Assembly: GCF_918797505.1 (NCBI RefSeq)
Contig: NC_092801.1
Span: 36,262,517 to 36,326,516 of the forward strand
Direction: 5' to 3'
Source: Bemisia tabaci
Lineage: Eukaryota; Arthropoda; Insecta; Hemiptera; Aleyrodidae
DNA length: 64,000 nucleotides
Part shown: in pieces, positions 20,960 through 31,516 of the stretch
How the letters are laid out: every line of letters starts with the position of its first letter
Position numbering within the stretch: position 1 is the stretch's first letter
Notes under the pieces: generated by a model
Seen by the model: the letters and a program-made list of their open reading frames with translations, nothing else
What the model was told of the DNA's origin: nothing
Database searches by the model: none
Translations under genes and position numbers: made by a program

Positions 20960-21211
20960 CTGCCGCGCGCTGAGGAAAAATGCCGAATAATTTCGACGGT
21001 TACAAATTCCCCCAGATTAATCATGTATTTTTTAGGGGAGTTACTCATCTTTTTCCTTGAAATGATCAAGTATTTTAGACCGAACTGCGAACAAAATCTC
21101 CTGAAAAATTTGAAACAAAACATTCAAACAATTTCCAGTAAATTCAGTTTTTCTTGCATGGAATCTGACAAAGCCTAAAGGCTCATACGGCGTTTTCTCT
21201 CAGCACGGCAG
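20960..21211. mobile_element. Family B element
   Basis: 252 bp from CTGCCGCGCGCTGAGG to CTCTCAGCACGGCAG. Likely TSD TACT/TATT. Confidence 0.8.
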
Positions 21212-21244
21212 TATTTGACTCTCATTTGTAAAATGGCCCCCTGG

Positions 21245-21513
21245 GGGCTGATTGTTGAAATCGATAGACAAAGCGATAGAGAAAGAAGGCATAAGGAGTA
21301 TGAAGCGATCCTATTGGTCGTAACGGGTGGTTCCTATAGACTTAGAGAGAAAATCATGGACTAACTATTGGGTCTCTCGTGGGTTGCCGTTAGTTAGTCT
21401 AGTGCCTGCCTCCTTTGTCCATAGGAGCCGCCCGCTTCAACCAATAGGATCCCTTCATATCCTTTTTGTCATCCTTGTCTATAGCTTTGTCTACCAATTT
21501 CAACAATCAGCTC
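21245..21513. mobile_element. Family L fold-back element
   Basis: GGCTGATTGTTGAAATCGAT and AGACAAAGC at the left mirror GCTTTGTCTACCAATTTCAA and CAATCAGC at the right. The centre has GACTAACTATTGGG / GTTAGTTAGTC. Related to arms of the palindrome at 55890. Confidence 0.75.
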
Positions 21514-21519
21514 GCTGGC

Positions 21520-22870
21520 ATGGATCAATGTTTTGTCGATTTTGAATGGTCTGCGGCAAAGGAGCATACCTTTGTCTCACTTATCATGGATTATACAGCG
21601 CTTCCATACGGAATTTTAACATTAAAAAAATAATAGCTCGCGCATTCTATACCGAAAAATCGCTGCCTCATTTTCACAAAACCTTCAGTTGAGCGGTTTT
21701 GTTCTTAAGCCCTCGGAATTCCTAGACGTAAATTCCACAAAATGATACGAAAGCGATACCACATTAAAAATCCGGCGACACTGTCGTAGTAACGTCATGT
21801 TGATCGAGAATCTTTTTTGCTCAGCATCATGATGATTTTTTTTTTTTACTACGGACCAGACTGCTGGAGTGTGTTTTTTGGGTATAAGTGTGACTTTTTT
21901 CGTGCACAGACTGGTTTTCAGATGTATTCCCGCTCAGAAGAATTTCTCTCTAAATTTTCGAGGGGAATTATCGTTTTTTTCCCCCTGCTGTCCACCAAGG
22001 ATTCGTAAAAAGGGTCAGACTGGCATGCGATGTATCACATGGATTGAGTAAAAACTCCAGGCAGATTTCGGCTTTTCAGCAGAAAAAATAGGGCGATGCC
22101 TCTTGCGCATGAGCCTAGAGAATGAAATAAAATTTCAAAATTCAGATAAATGAAGGCAGTATTTGTCTGAGTAAAACCACCGCACTCGTTACAGAGGCTC
22201 ATTACCGTGTCGAATGCGAGGTTTGTTTCCTAGTACGGGTTCTTCTGCCATTTCTGTGAATTTTGCAATTTTTTGGTTGAAAATTATACTCTGGGCTCGT
22301 GCGGAGGGGGGGGGGGTGGGTATCGTCCTTTTTTTGGCTAGAAATTAAAAATCGATCGAGGTTTTTACTTAGTCGATGCAGTCAAAAGGTCCGGGAATCG
22401 AATCCTGGTAGCGGCGTCAAATTTTCAAGAAACTGACGAGTGGATCTGCAGAAACAGATTCTACTCGGCCTTAATCCCTGAAAATCTGAAAAGCCTAGAG
22501 CATGGATGTGCTTATTCTTCGATGTCTACGGACAATGAAATACCGTCTGAAGTTGGCTGAAGGCGCTAGACACAAAGCCGATAAACCAGCAGAAATAAAA
22601 AATAAATCACCACGTAATCTACTCACCAGGTTCTTTTCAGAATATTAAATAAAAAATACGAGGCTTAGTGACCCATTCTGGTATTACCAAAATTTTAGCG
22701 ACAGTTTTTAACCAACACTCATGAAAGAGAGCTGCTTGTCATAATAATATCTTTAAATTCATACATGACTTCCAAACATCGAAATCTCAAACTTCTAGGC
22801 TTTACAGGATAAAAACTACGCTTCGAGGATAGAAGGATAAAAAATTCGGGTCTCATGCACGAAGTTTTCC
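21520..22870. other. Intronic gap with no recognised element
   Basis: Contains a G-run near 22304-22319. No inverted-repeat ends or coding segment recognised. Confidence 0.3.
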
Positions 22871-23026
22871 CAGAAGCGGATCCAGCGATTTGGTAACACC
22901 GGGTTTCCTCCATTTAATCCTATGTTGAATAATCGATTCTTGTCGCGGCACTTGGCCCCTCCAAGAATCGATATATTTTCAAGGGTTTGAATGGGGAAAA
23001 CTAATGTTGCCAATTTGCTGGATCCA
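22871..23026. mobile_element. Family E MITE, copy 1
   Basis: CAGAAGCGGATCCAGCGATT at the left and GCCAATTTGCTGGATCC at the right. The core ATAATCGATTCTTG / CAAGAATCGATA forms a hairpin. Directly followed by family F. Confidence 0.75.
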
Positions 23027-23424
23027 CACTGAAAAAGAATTCTCGGCGTTTTTACCAAGTTCCGTTGGTACCTTTACCATCTCACTTTTTTTACCAATTA
23101 GTGGTAATTTTACCACGACAGACTGGTAAGCTTTTACTGTTTTTTTTCAGGTAAGAATACCACTTTTATTGGTTATCAATTCCCGGTAACTTTGCCATTT
23201 TATCTCGGTAATTCTACCACAGTCGATAAAAAATATTGGCGTCTGTACCGAGGTCCAGTAAAATTACCGAGAAAGTTCAACAATTTTACCGAGATTTCTC
23301 GGTAAAATGACCAATTCCATAAATGGTAATTTTACCGAGAAAAAACTGGGATCAAATAGAACCCTGAATTCTTGGTAATTTTACCCTTTTCTTAGTAAAT
23401 ACACCGAGATTTTTTTTTTCAGTG
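23027..23424. mobile_element. Family F element, copy 2
   Basis: CACTGAAAAAGAATTCTCGG to TTTTTTTTTCAGTG, 398 bp with the same GGTAA/TTACC interior as copy 1. Ends 37 bp before exon 3. Confidence 0.85.
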
Positions 23425-23461
23425 TGTAACTAAGTTTTCTGCTGTTTGGTCTCTTTTCCAG

Positions 23462-23935
23462 GTCTCTATATTAAGTTGCGTGAAACGGGCTCTTGATAAT
23501 TACAAAGATGAACTGGCGGCTATAAAAGAACAAAAAAGGAGCCAACCAAGACTCTATGACTGCCCCCCCAGACCCCCCACACCCTACACTGAACCCCGTT
23601 GGCACTTCGGACCCCCTCCAGAAAAGTACCGAACTACCCCCGCACCTTCCACCCGTGTGTCCCCTCGCTCCTCCTTCACCTCCCCCACTTCTTACTCCAC
23701 GCCTAGAGCTCCTCCCCAACCCCCTAAACCTGCCTTCAACCCACCCCAAAGACAACCGGTTCAGAGCAAACTGGTTTCAGTGAAACCGAACAAAGAACAA
23801 ATTGGGGTTAGAACTGAGCTGATTTCCGAACCTGGCGAGTACAGCGGTGCCAGGAAACAGAAAAAGAATCAGAAACCACCAGGTCCAGGAAAAAAACCAG
23901 GACCCCTCAAAATCGGTTCCCCGAAGCGTTCTTAA
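23462..23935 (+). CDS. Coding exon 3: helix, Pro-rich region and basic tail
   Basis: 157 codons plus TAA (23933-23935). It begins VSILSCVKRALDNYKDEL: one Cys, then a charged amphipathic helix of about 25 residues. From about exon residue 32 it is rich in Pro, Ser and Thr (PPRPPTPY, TTPAPSTR, TPRAPPQPPKP), then becomes Lys-rich with Gly and Pro up to GSPKRS. Such tails are common in cuticle-associated and salivary secreted proteins, but composition alone does not identify a function. The start region is homologous to the exon at 11067 (ISIFSCVEPALREYKRQL), which independently supports this acceptor and frame. The Pro-rich part is low complexity and likely evolves fast. Confidence 0.78.
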   Translation, partial: VSILSCVKRALDNYKDELAAIKEQKRSQPRLYDCPPRPPTPYTEPRWHFGPPPEKYRTTPAPSTRVSPRSSFTSPTSYSTPRAPPQPPKPAFNPPQRQPVQSKLVSVKPNKEQIGVRTELISEPGEYSGARKQKKNQKPPGPGKKPGPLKIGSPKRS

Positions 23936-24117
23936 GGCAAGGGGACGGTAGCCCTAAAATCGAAAATGAGGTAGTATTTAAAATTGAAGCGGGAAGGTAT
24001 AAGAAGCAAAATTGCTCCGTCCAGAATGAGAAATTCGCAAAATCGGCAGGTATATGAATGATTGTAAGTCTGACTGGTGACGTCATGCGCTCCCGGTGCG
24101 ACTGCGGCAACTGCGGT

Positions 24118-24479
24118 AGTGTTGGGGATTTTTGATAGATTTTTTCACAAAATCGATTCTTTCAATAAAATAATCGGAAAAATCGAATCGATTTTTCTGA
24201 GTCGAATAATCGTGTGAATCGATTTTTATTCGCAAAATCGATTTGAACGAAGAAAGACGGATTTAAACCGAGTTTCCACGGAGAAATTTCTCTCGGCGCG
24301 CTAATTTTTTCCGATTTTTAATCGTTTTTTCTTTAAAAAAATCAATGAAAAATCGAATTTTTAAAAAATCGAATTTTTAAAAAATCGAATTTTTAAAAAA
24401 TCGATTTTTCTTGGTTGATTTTAATCGAATTTATCGATCGATTCGATTAATCGATTACTTTGAAAAAATCCCCAACACT
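24118..24479. mobile_element. Inverted-repeat element with ATCGA-rich interior
   Basis: AGTGTTGGGGATTTTT and AAAAAATCCCCAACACT at the ends. The interior is dominated by AATCGATTTT words and includes a 16-bp tandem repeat (TCGAATTTTTAAAAAA, about three times, 24352-24405). No clear TSD; a GACGTCATGCGCTC word occurs on both sides (about 24079 and 24533). Confidence 0.7.
24164..24169 (+). promoter_or_regulatory. Candidate poly(A) signal AATAAA
   Basis: First AATAAA downstream of the stop at 23935, 229 bp away and inside the inverted-repeat element 24118-24479. If used, the transposon supplies the gene's 3' end. Transcript data would be needed to show use. Confidence 0.25.
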
Positions 24480-24610
24480 TCTGGCGCGTTCGCTGTCTAG
24501 CGCCGCGAGGTCACCTGCGAGACGGAGTTAATGACGTCATGCGCTCAGCTGTTTTTTCGCGATAGCGGCTCAACGAATGCAGATATTCGCAATTATTCCT
24601 TTAAGGAATT

Positions 24611-25566
24611 CCCTGGTAAAAATTGGCGATAGGAGCTGCGTTTCAAAATACCATAGGAGTTCTTATAGCCGACTGAAGAAGACGGTAGAAAATCATATGG
24701 CTGGCTGTAGAAAGTGGGAAAAATCATATGGCCGGGCTACACGAAGCGGTACAAATTTATACAGCCGGGCTATAGTTCCTATCGCCGGGTTTTAAACTTT
24801 TTTGCCTGGCTGTTGCTTTTTCGCCATCGGCTATAAAAGGCTGTAAGAAATTGTGTAGAAATTCTTGTGCTTCAATCCTTAAGTTTGTACGGAATCACTT
24901 TAATATTTACAAAACTTACATTATATTTTCCTTTACTACATATTTTTTTTCAGCAATTAAAATGAGAATAATCCATACAGAGTGTGCAAACATTTCAAAA
25001 GTCATGAATTGAAAAACGCTGACTCCACGAGATTAAATATTAGAGCCTAATACAAAGCGGAGCGGCGGCGCACTGGCGCCTACAAACCTAACAGGGATAC
25101 TTCACGCATTGCGCAACGCGTGAAGTATCCCTGTTAGGTTTGTGGTTTGTAGGCGCCAATGCGCGTTTTGCGCTGGCTGCCCGCCTGCCGCGCCGCAGCG
25201 TACTATGGCGCTTGAAGCAACTATTTCACACCAGAGGTATTGCACAGTATCATACGAAATTGAAGGCGCTCCAACATATAAGGAATGGCAGGTATCCTTC
25301 AAAAGTACGGAGCTTTCCTTGCAAAATAAATCAAGATACTACGGCCCAAAAAGAGAGCGTAGGTCCAAAAACTCACTAAGTCCTAGCATCCGTAATTAGT
25401 AACGTTTAGCATACACTTTATCGCCAGTCTCTTGCTTAATCACCATCGGCTATAAAAGGCTATAAGAAAATGTGTTGCCGGCTATAGAAGCTATTGGAAA
25501 TCTTACAGCCGGCTGTAGGTCTATGGTATTTTGGAACACAGATTCTACTGCCAATTTTTACCAGGG
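24611..25566. mobile_element. Family P element, apparently full length
   Basis: 956 bp. CCCTGGTAAAAATTGGCGAT at the left and GCCAATTTTTACCAGGG at the right, with a second inverted segment CAAAATACCATAG / CTATGGTATTTTG. It carries several GGCTATAAAAGGCT-like words, a central hairpin (GGCGCCTACAAACCTAAC, centre TTGCGCAA) and an AT-rich part with AGAATAATCCATACAGAGTG. No long ORF, so non-autonomous. Confidence 0.75.
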
Positions 25567-25707
25567 TTCTTTAGTGATCCAGTTTAGGTTTGTAATCCTT
25601 ATGTATATATGTATGATCTTTATGTATATAAACCATAGATAGTTTTTCTTTTACTTGACATTGTATCATAGCCTCATGGCTTTATAACGAAATAAATATA
25701 ATTATCG

Positions 25708-25775
25708 AATTATCTTATTAATTATCTAATTATCTTATTAATTATCTAATTATCTTATTAATTATCTAATTATCT
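25708..25775. repeat. Tandem repeat, 20-bp unit
   Basis: AATTATCTTATTAATTATCT repeated about 3.4 times without visible mismatches. Confidence 0.9.
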
Positions 25776-25995
25776 ACAAAACCACGTATCGTCGTTTGCG
25801 AAGTCTTGGGTCATACTTTATTTTTTCTTCAGAAAACTAGGCAATGTAATAGATGAACAATTTCCTTGACATTTCTTCACATTTCGCAGAATATTCTGTA
25901 AAAATGTCAAGCTAAAAAGTCGGCTTCCTTCTCTTCGAAAATATAAAATAGGAGCAGAGATTTTGAAACAACGCGATGGAGACACGTGGTTTCAT
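25776..25995. mobile_element. Family R-like fold-back, diverged
   Basis: CTACAAAACCACGTATCGTC at the left against GACACGTGGTTTCATTTCG at the right, as in 17729-17981. Confidence 0.5.
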
Positions 25996-26217
25996 TTCGT
26001 AAGAGAAAATGTAAGTTCACATAAATGAAACAATGAAACAAGATGGGAGAGCCCCGACGAGGTGTCGGGAATGCAAATTTTAACGTTAGATCACATCTGC
26101 CATCTGAAATTTCCAAATTTTGCAAATCTGACCGAAACTTCTGGTTTTTGGTTTCCTTCATTACTCATTAAGACTTTGCAAACTAAGTCTCTTTTACAAA
26201 CTGATTGCCGTAGACAC

Positions 26218-26380
26218 CAGAGGCGGATACAGCAACTTGGCAACACCGGATTTCCTCCATTGAAACCTATGCCAAATTATCGATTCTTTCCGGAGCACCT
26301 GGCCCCTCCAAGAATCGATAAATTTCCATGGGTTTAAATGGAGAAAAGGCAGTGTTGCCAATTTACTGGATCCGCCAATG
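26218..26380. mobile_element. Family E MITE, copy 2
   Basis: CAGAGGCGGATACAGCAACT at the left and ACTGGATCCGCCAATG at the right. Candidate 8-bp TSD GTAGACAC/GTGGACGC with two mismatches, compatible with hAT. Confidence 0.75.
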
Positions 26381-26391
26381 GTGGACGCACG

Positions 26392-26808
26392 CACTGAAAA
26401 AAAACTTCTCGGCGTTTTTACCGAGGTCCGTTGGTACCTTTACCATCTCAATTTTTCTACCAATTATTGGTAATTTTACCACGACAGACTGGTAAGCTAA
26501 CCTAAAAATCGGTATTTTTACCATTTTCTTCAGGTAAGAATACCACTTTTATTGGTAATCAATTCCCGGTAACTTTGCCATTTTATCTCGGTAATTCTAC
26601 CACAGTCGATAAAAAATATTGGCGTTTTTACCAAGGTCCAGTAATATTACCGAGAAATTTCAATGATATTACCGAGATTTCTCATTAAAATTACCAATTC
26701 TATAAATGGTAATTTTACCAAGAAAAAACTGGGATTAAATAGAACCTTGAATTCTTGGTAATTTTACCCTTTTCTTAGTAAATACACCGAGATTTTTTTT
26801 TTTCAGTG
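26392..26808. mobile_element. Family F element, copy 3
   Basis: 417 bp, CACTGAAAAAAAACTTCTCG to TTTTTTTTTTCAGTG. Sits 11 bp after family E copy 2, repeating the E-then-F arrangement of 22871-23424. Confidence 0.85.
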
Positions 26809-26822
26809 CGAGTCATTTAGAC

Positions 26823-26979
26823 GGAAAAAGTTGGTGACGTAGCCACCGCGCGTTGTAAATCAGCATTAATCTAAAAATCTCAGTACGGAGGGAAAAAGCT
26901 CTTATGTGCTAAATTTTCCCTGTATCAAGATTTGATGCTGATTTTCAACGCACGTTGGCCATACGTCACCAACTTTTTC
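26823..26979. mobile_element. Short inverted-repeat element (family Q)
   Basis: GAAAAAGTTGGTGACGTAGC at the left and CATACGTCACCAACTTTTTC at the right, with AAATCAGCAT / ATGCTGATTTT inside. Confidence 0.7.
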
Positions 26980-27287
26980 TGGCTAATTCTTATTAATTTG
27001 TTCCTTACGAATACTTGTCTTCAAATTAGGTGTTTTTTGCATAATGTCTGTTATGTCTTTTTTGCCTATAAATTGTTCTGACTCGGAACGATTTTGTCTC
27101 CGATTTCATATGAATCTCGTTTAATCTATTAATAACACTCTAGGTATTCTCATTGCCATGTAATCAAAGCAGGTGAATTAAATCAGCTAATAAGTTAGAA
27201 TTATCATGTTTGTACATGTGGACCTGTACTTTTGATGAATAAAATCTTACACAAGTATATGGTTTTCATGTCAAAGATTTCCCGTTT

Positions 27288-28090
27288 GAACTGCGTTTAG
27301 CGGAAATGAATCAAGCCACATCAGCTATTGCTAAATTTAACTGGGAAACACAGTTTTTTACAATAGAACGATTGTGGGGACTCCTTTGAAAATTTTGAGG
27401 AATTTGCTTCGTACTATGCCGAAACTTCGCTGAAATTCGCACAAAAATCCGCACAGCCGTTTTCATGTAAAAAATTAGATTGCTCAATTGGATATGGAAA
27501 TACTACAGGGCCAAGGAAGAACACCCTATGAGCCTTCAGACGTTGCCACATTTCCTTCAATAAAAACTAAATTTACTAGAAAAATTGTGAATATTATCCT
27601 CTAAAATATTTTTACAAATGTGTACGCAATTTAATCTAAACTATCTGGAAATTTCAAGGAAAAATATGCGCAAATTTCGTAAAAAATACATGTTTTGTTA
27701 AGGGAAAATTGGCAACTCTCGAATGTTCATACAGCGTTTTTCTTTAGCTGATGTAGCTTTTTAGAGTCCTTTCATACTGAGAGTCAAGACAACATCCCCT
27801 CATGGAGTCACAAACGGGAATAAAGATTACACAACTCGAACGTTTTTCGTAATCTTTGATCGGCCCATTCTCAGCCTTCTCTCATTCCGTTTGTTCCTTG
27901 TCGAACCTGCAATTCTTCGTTCCATTCCAGATTATAATCTTTGCAATTGGTGAAAATGTAATCTTTATTCGCGTTTGTGACACTGAGGAGGCTTAAAATA
28001 CGGGAACCAATCAGAAATGGATTCACATTGTCTTGACGCTCAGTAGAAAGGGACTCTAATGTAGCTTAGTTCCTTTCTGCTTGACGCGGT
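27288..28090. mobile_element. Family H element interrupted by B and G
   Basis: Left GAACTGCGTTTAGCGGAAAT (27288-27505); right remnant AGTTCCTTTCTGCTTGACGC then GGT (28068-28090). Between them are a degraded B (about 27503-27747, GCCAAGGAAGAACACC...TACAGCGTTTTTCTTTAG) and family G (27760-28059). The H fragment CTGATGTAGCTT survives between B and G. Confidence 0.7.
27760..28059. mobile_element. Family G hAT-like MITE with perfect 8-bp TSD
   Basis: TTTAGAGTCCTTTCATACTG to AAAGGGACTCTAA, about 300 bp. Flanked by TGTAGCTT on both sides (27752-27759, 28060-28067). Inner arms GGGAATAAAGATTAC / GTAATCTTTATTCGC. Confidence 0.9.
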
Positions 28091-29452
28091 TTTTTTGAGC
28101 GAACTTTTCCTCTCATTGTCAGTGCAGCGTGGCAACGCAGCCGCGCCAAGTCAATGGTTCCAATAACGAAGCCGAACGGGCGTTATTCATCAGCGTATTT
28201 TTCTTCCTTTTTTTTTTCTTTTTCCGTTTTCTGTAAATAGAGTCTATTTAAAGACACGCCCCCTCCCCCGCCCTTTTGGCGCGCATACGACGCGTACAAA
28301 TATTTGTATCGATCATTCGAGGCTAATCGTCACCAGTAATATCTGACAGCTGTTGCACTTGTAACCGCCGAAAAGACGCGAACCCCCTCCCTCCCTCCCC
28401 TCCTAGCGCTTCGTGACCCCAAGTTGTCGAGGCCCTGGTGCCGTTCTGAATACAAATTCTCGTTAGTTTGAATCTTGGACACTTTTTATTTGCAGGATGC
28501 AGTAATTTTTACTTTCTCGCTCCCCTAGGGTAGAGAGGAAGTATTGTCATCCTCCAAGAAAAAAAAAAAAAGAAAAAAAAAAGTTGAAATGTCATCATTT
28601 CTAGACGTTTTAAGGTCCCAGGAGTCAAAATAACCATACTTGAAAAAATGTGTGTCCGTCCGTCCGATGTCCCCCAAATCTGTGTACAGCCATATCTCAG
28701 AATCTATCTGTTCGATTTCATTCAAAATTGGCACAGAACACCATATCTATGGTCTCCTTATGCACGTCAAACAATTTTGGGGTACGCTAAAATTTGGGGG
28801 GCTAGGGTCAAATTAGGTTAAAGGTCCATTTTTTTTTGGGACTATTTTTCTTAAGTTTTCTCTTTCCCTAGTCCTCGCTGAGAGCACATTAGACAATTTT
28901 TAGCAATAAATTCGTACTAATCATTCCTGGCCACTGGTTTGAGGTTATCTGGTCGTAGCTGCGGAGAACACACGGGATCGTGAAAGGTGGAATTAGAATA
29001 CTTGATTTTTTTACTTGAGAAAATTAATTTATCCTGGCATGGAATTTTTAGTTGAATTTCTAGCCAAGTCTGATCGAATGAAGTAAATTTGTACGACAGA
29101 ATCACATTTTAAAAGAAGGTCGAAATAATTTAATGTAAGTCAACATAGGGAACGTCTCTTTACGCGGACTTAATTGTTGCCAGATAGTGCTGAAAATCAG
29201 CTTAATTCCCTTATTTTTAAACCCATGTAAATATCTACATTTTACTGGACAATCTGGCAATGTTTCCGAATAACACCAACACATTCTCACACGGTTCCTC
29301 AAATGGCCAGCAGCCTGATTGTTGAAATTTTGCTTGTCGGGTCGACATAAATGACATAGATTAAAAGGCGGAGCGTGATTGGTCGACTATGTCTTATCGC
29401 TGCTATGTCGTGCTTATGTCGGGTTGTAACTAGGTACCCACGACAAGCTAAA
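28091..29452. other. Gap with no recognised gene
   Basis: Contains GTCCGTCCGTCC near 28648 and an A-rich tract at 28558-28582. A partial inverted pair GCTTGTCGGGT / ACGACAAGC lies at about 29332-29448. No coding support. Confidence 0.35.
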
Positions 29453-30272
29453 CCCTGGTAAAAATCGGCGATAGGAGCTGCGTTTCAAAATACCATAGGA
29501 ATTCTTATAGCCGACTGAAGAAGGCGATAGAAAATCACATAGCTGGCTGTAGGAAGTGGAAAAAAGCATACGGCTGGGCTACACGCAGTGATAAAAAAGT
29601 ATACAGCGGGCTATTTAAGTTCCTATCGCCGGGCTTTACACTTTATCGCCTTGCTGTTGCTATTTCGCCATCGGCTATAAAAGGCTATAAGAAATTGTGT
29701 AGAAATTCGTGTGCTTTGTAAATCCTTAAGTTTGTACGGAATCACTTTAATATTTACAAAACGCACATTATATTTTCCTTTACTGCATGTTTTTATCATC
29801 AATTAAAATGAGAATAATCCATACAGAGTGTGCAAACATTTCAAATTCATGAGTTGAAAAACGCTGACTCCACGAGATTAAATATTAGAGCCTAACACAA
29901 AGCAGAGCGGCGGCGCACTGGCGCCTACAAACCTAACAAGGATACTTTACGCATTGCGCAATGCGTGAAGTATCCCTGTTAGGTTTGTAGGCGCCAATGC
30001 GCGTTTCGCGCTGGCTGCCCGCCTGCCGCGCCGCGCCGCAGCGCACCACGGCGCTTGAAGCAACTATTCACCTCAGAGATGTTGCACAGTATCATACGAA
30101 ATTGAAGGCGCTCCAACATATTAGGAATGGCAGGCATCCTTCAAAAGTACGGAGCTTTCCTCGCAATATAAATCAAGATACTACGGCCCAAAAAGAGAGC
30201 GGTAGTCCAAAAACCCAGTAAGTCCTAGCCGTAATAATTAGTAACGTTTAGCATACACTTCATCGCCAGGCT
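29453..30272. mobile_element. Family P element, right end missing
   Basis: CCCTGGTAAAAATCGGCGAT onward matches 24611-25440 colinearly, including the central hairpin (about 29915-30000). The right terminal repeat is absent after ATCGCCAGG. Confidence 0.75.
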
Positions 30273-31150
30273 TTCTGAGCTCGTAACCTCAATTCCGTAT
30301 TCGACCGGCCTCCTAAAATAATGAGGTTAAGTTATGAGAATAGAAAATTTGGTTCACCGATATAAATGGTTCAATAATCGTAGGTTTCCAATGGGATGAT
30401 AGTTTAGATGCTGCATTATTTAAATAAAAAAACAACAACATTGAGAGTAGTTTCCCTTCTCGATATGGATCAATACGTCAAAGAAAGTTGTAACGAATCA
30501 TTTAGTGAGCAGAATCCATGGTTTTGCATATCATTACGTATGGAGCACGGTGAAAATAAGAAGATGTCACAAATGTGGACAAAAATGTCCATGGAAAACA
30601 AACTTTAATGAGAGTGGATGCACCGGCATTGCAGAGTTTATGAATGTCATAAGAAGCAACGTCGTGAAATTTGAGGGAAATATTTCATGAAATTTCATGA
30701 AAGGTATGGTAGATATGAATAATACGATTCTGCAACTAATATTCTGTCACAGCTGAGCTGATCATCTGTATGAGTCTATTACGTTGCTGAAGGTTAAACT
30801 CCGACAGAAATTAGATCTTGAATGTTCATTCAAATTCTAGGAAGAAGAAAAAAGTAGGTTAAAAATGATGGTTAACAACAAAAGTAATAATCTGTCAATT
30901 TCAAATTTTTTACGTGCGTTTTTGCTTTCAAGGAGGATTGAGTGCTTTCTGAGTTACATGAAAACAGCTAGGGGGACTCAATTTTTTAATTTCAGGAGAG
31001 GAAAAAATGATGTTAAATTTTAAAGGAATCTGTGCATGTGAGTGCCGGTTGCATACTCAGCCCCTGAAAATAAATTTCATATTATTAGAATACTTGACCG
31101 CCCTTTGAAATTCAAGGAATATTTCACTGCAATTTTGATCTTGAAATATT
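30273..31150. other. Gap with no recognised gene
   Basis: Short open frames only. Small repeated word ATTTCATGAAA near 30680. Confidence 0.3.
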
Positions 31151-31516
31151 TCAGTAACAACATAGTTTTATTTCGCGACCAAACTTTTGGGTGGCCGTCA
31201 GCAAAATTTGTTTAAAGCCTTTCATCTTATTTCGGTGTTTTAAAATTTCCTCTCTGAATTCACACTGTATCTCGTTCCAAAATTTCTGCTGCCTCCTAAA
31301 ACTATATTCAGGTTGCGGTGTTCCAAAATGTTCGATTCCACTAAAATTGCTCCTTACTCTCCGTGGATCAGAATATTTACTCGCACGGAAAACTACTTCT
31401 CTGTTGGAGTAAATCACGCGCCCCCTCGCTTGAACCATGGAGAAAATAAGCTCGAAATCAACGCGCCAATGTAAAAGCCATTCTTTTTTTAGAAAAGCTT
31501 GATCCTCGAAACACAC
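31151..31516 (-). other. Unassigned 121-codon open frame, doubtful
   Basis: The minus-strand frame contains a mixed-composition stretch (PQPEYSFRRQQKFWNEIQ) less biased than its neighbours. No family recognised, no splice context, and an overlapping plus-strand frame exists. It could be chance or an old transposon fragment. Confidence 0.2.

Larger units (their letters stand above)
19836..23461 (+). other. Intron 2 of the secreted Cys-rich gene, filled with transposons
   Basis: GTGAGC donor at 19836 and TCTTTTCCAG acceptor at 23452-23461, phase 0. It holds family F copy 1 (19962-20380), a truncated B (20572-20700), a B (20960-21211), family L (21245-21513), family E (22871-23026) and family F copy 2 (23027-23424). 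The last F copy ends only 37 bp before exon 3, so its T-rich end sits next to the acceptor's pyrimidine tract. From 21520 to 22870 I recognise nothing beyond a G-run near 22304. Confidence 0.65.
16030..23935 (+). other. Three-exon gene for a predicted secreted Cys-rich/Pro-rich protein
   Basis: Gene model: coding exons 16030-16203, 19536-19835 and 23462-23935, with introns of 3332 and 3626 bp. Every junction is phase 0: GAA|GTAAGA donor, CTTTTCCAG|GCG acceptor, CACAG|GTGAGC donor, TTTTCCAG|GTC acceptor. The joined product is 315 residues, or 285 if translation starts at Met31. Domain order is signal peptide, seven-cysteine domain (exon 2), one further Cys plus a charged amphipathic helix, a Pro-rich stretch and a Lys-rich basic tail. 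I do not recognise the family. A secreted or extracellular-matrix role is inferred only from the signal peptide, paired cysteines and Pro-rich tail. Both introns are crowded with short transposons, some within tens of bases of exons. A paralogue of the last exon lies upstream at 11067. Exact 5' UTR and poly(A) site are unknown. Confidence 0.75.

Noticed and set aside
23471..23755. Minus-strand 94-codon Gly-rich frame
   Set aside because: Antisense of exon 3's Pro-rich region.
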